A DNA stretch of 64,000 nt, taken from Motacilla alba alba (Eukaryota > Chordata > Aves > Passeriformes > Motacillidae). The stretch lies in NCBI RefSeq assembly GCF_015832195.1, contig NC_052018.1, forward strand, positions 36,151,052 through 36,215,051, given 5' to 3'. Both the position numbers and the translations under genes were made by a program. Every line of letters begins with the position of its first letter. The stretch's first letter is position 1. The notes under the pieces were generated by a model. That model did not search any database. It was not told the DNA's origin and was given only the letters and a program-made list of their open reading frames with translations. Of this stretch, positions 63,501 through 64,000 are shown piece by piece.

Positions 63501-64000
63501 TCACTCTAGCTGTGGCAAATCCAGGCTCAGTTTCCTCTCTTTCCTGCAGAAGTTCAAATCCATGTTTTCTGCCTTCCTGGGGATTACCCTGTTCTTGAAT
63601 CTTGCCTAAAAAAGAGCCACTTGCAGCAAGGATTGACATCCACCTCCCCATGCTGGGAGAAAGTAAAATATAATTAATTTCATATCTAGTTTTTAAAAGT
63701 GACCAGTTTTAAGAGGAAGGAGTGGCAATTCAGAGAAAAGGGATTTTGCTTGGGATCTTCAGCATTCCAAGCACTTGTCATGAGGATATGGTGCAAGAGA
63801 GAAGGCAGGAAGAAGGGTATACCCCAGATGGATTTTATTCAGAGGTGCAAAGAACTCAGCACTTTTCTCTGGCTCTGGACTAGACCCCAAGAGCCAAACA
63901 CCTCAAAATCCTGCATCAGGGTTCATAAGTCATCACCAGTCCTAAGCATTTGCCTATCTCTAGCAGAGCACGCAACCTTCAAATCAGCACCCAGGTTCCT
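60541..64000. other. Gene-free intergenic DNA to the window end
   Basis: No coding exon, RNA gene or repeat family recognised. A purine-rich aagggaaagg stretch lies at 62.14-62.18 kb. Open frames are short. Confidence 0.6.

Noticed and set aside
1..64000. A CRISPR array, operon or multi-gene novel system
   Set aside because: Sequence is clearly a vertebrate gene-poor locus with one known gene; no array of spacers or gene cluster is present.

Overview
This is vertebrate nuclear DNA, and the evidence points to a bird, probably a songbird. It holds one complete, recognisable protein-coding exon: the intronless coding sequence of the cannabinoid receptor CNR1 (CB1), minus strand, 29364-30785, 473 codons. 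The avian call rests on several truncated CR1 LINE 3' ends, each with the typical CR1 ending (a GGTCC..TTCCAACC block followed by ATTCTATG-type repeats). It also rests on a solo endogenous-retrovirus LTR of a type I know from songbird genomes.

Layout. 1-26 kb is gene-free sequence on the 3' side of CNR1. It contains a cluster of perfect steroid-receptor-type half-sites (2.15 kb), a purine-skewed tract (6.2-7.0 kb), an AT-rich hairpin element (8.96-9.11 kb), a ~320-bp nearly pure TTCC/GGAA microsatellite (10.3-10.6 kb), an ancient CR1 copy (17.0-17.4 kb) and two short CR1 ends (14.0 and 24.8 kb). 26.1-30.8 kb is the CNR1 terminal exon, with a long 3' UTR that offers at least two usable poly(A) signals. 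30.85-43.58 kb is read as CNR1 intron 1, with a clear splice acceptor at the coding exon, a clear splice donor in the CpG island, and possibly a 38-nt 5'-UTR mini-exon at 42.64-42.68 kb. 43.0-44.5 kb is a strong CpG island, the presumed CNR1 promoter and first exon. 44.5-64 kb is the upstream flank: the solo LTR (46.57-47.15 kb), CR1 copies at 52.4-52.7 and 54.7-54.9 kb, an octamer-type motif cluster (57.8 kb), a CTCF-like motif (59.15 kb) and a degenerate ATTACCAA-type array (59.76-60.02 kb).

How the parts fit together. Everything from about 26.1 to 44.5 kb can be read as one minus-strand transcription unit: CpG-island promoter, 5'-UTR exon(s), a ~12.7-kb intron, then one exon carrying the whole receptor and a long 3' UTR. 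I recognise no transposable element inside that unit, whereas both flanks carry them. A forward CTCF-like motif in the intron (34.68 kb) and a reverse one upstream (59.16 kb) face each other across the promoter; a loop between them is inference. I found no new multi-gene system. The most checkable observations are the GU-rich microsatellite directly downstream of a CNR1 poly(A) signal, the half-site cluster, the hairpin element, the GGAA array, the possible mini-exon and the convergent CTCF-like pair.
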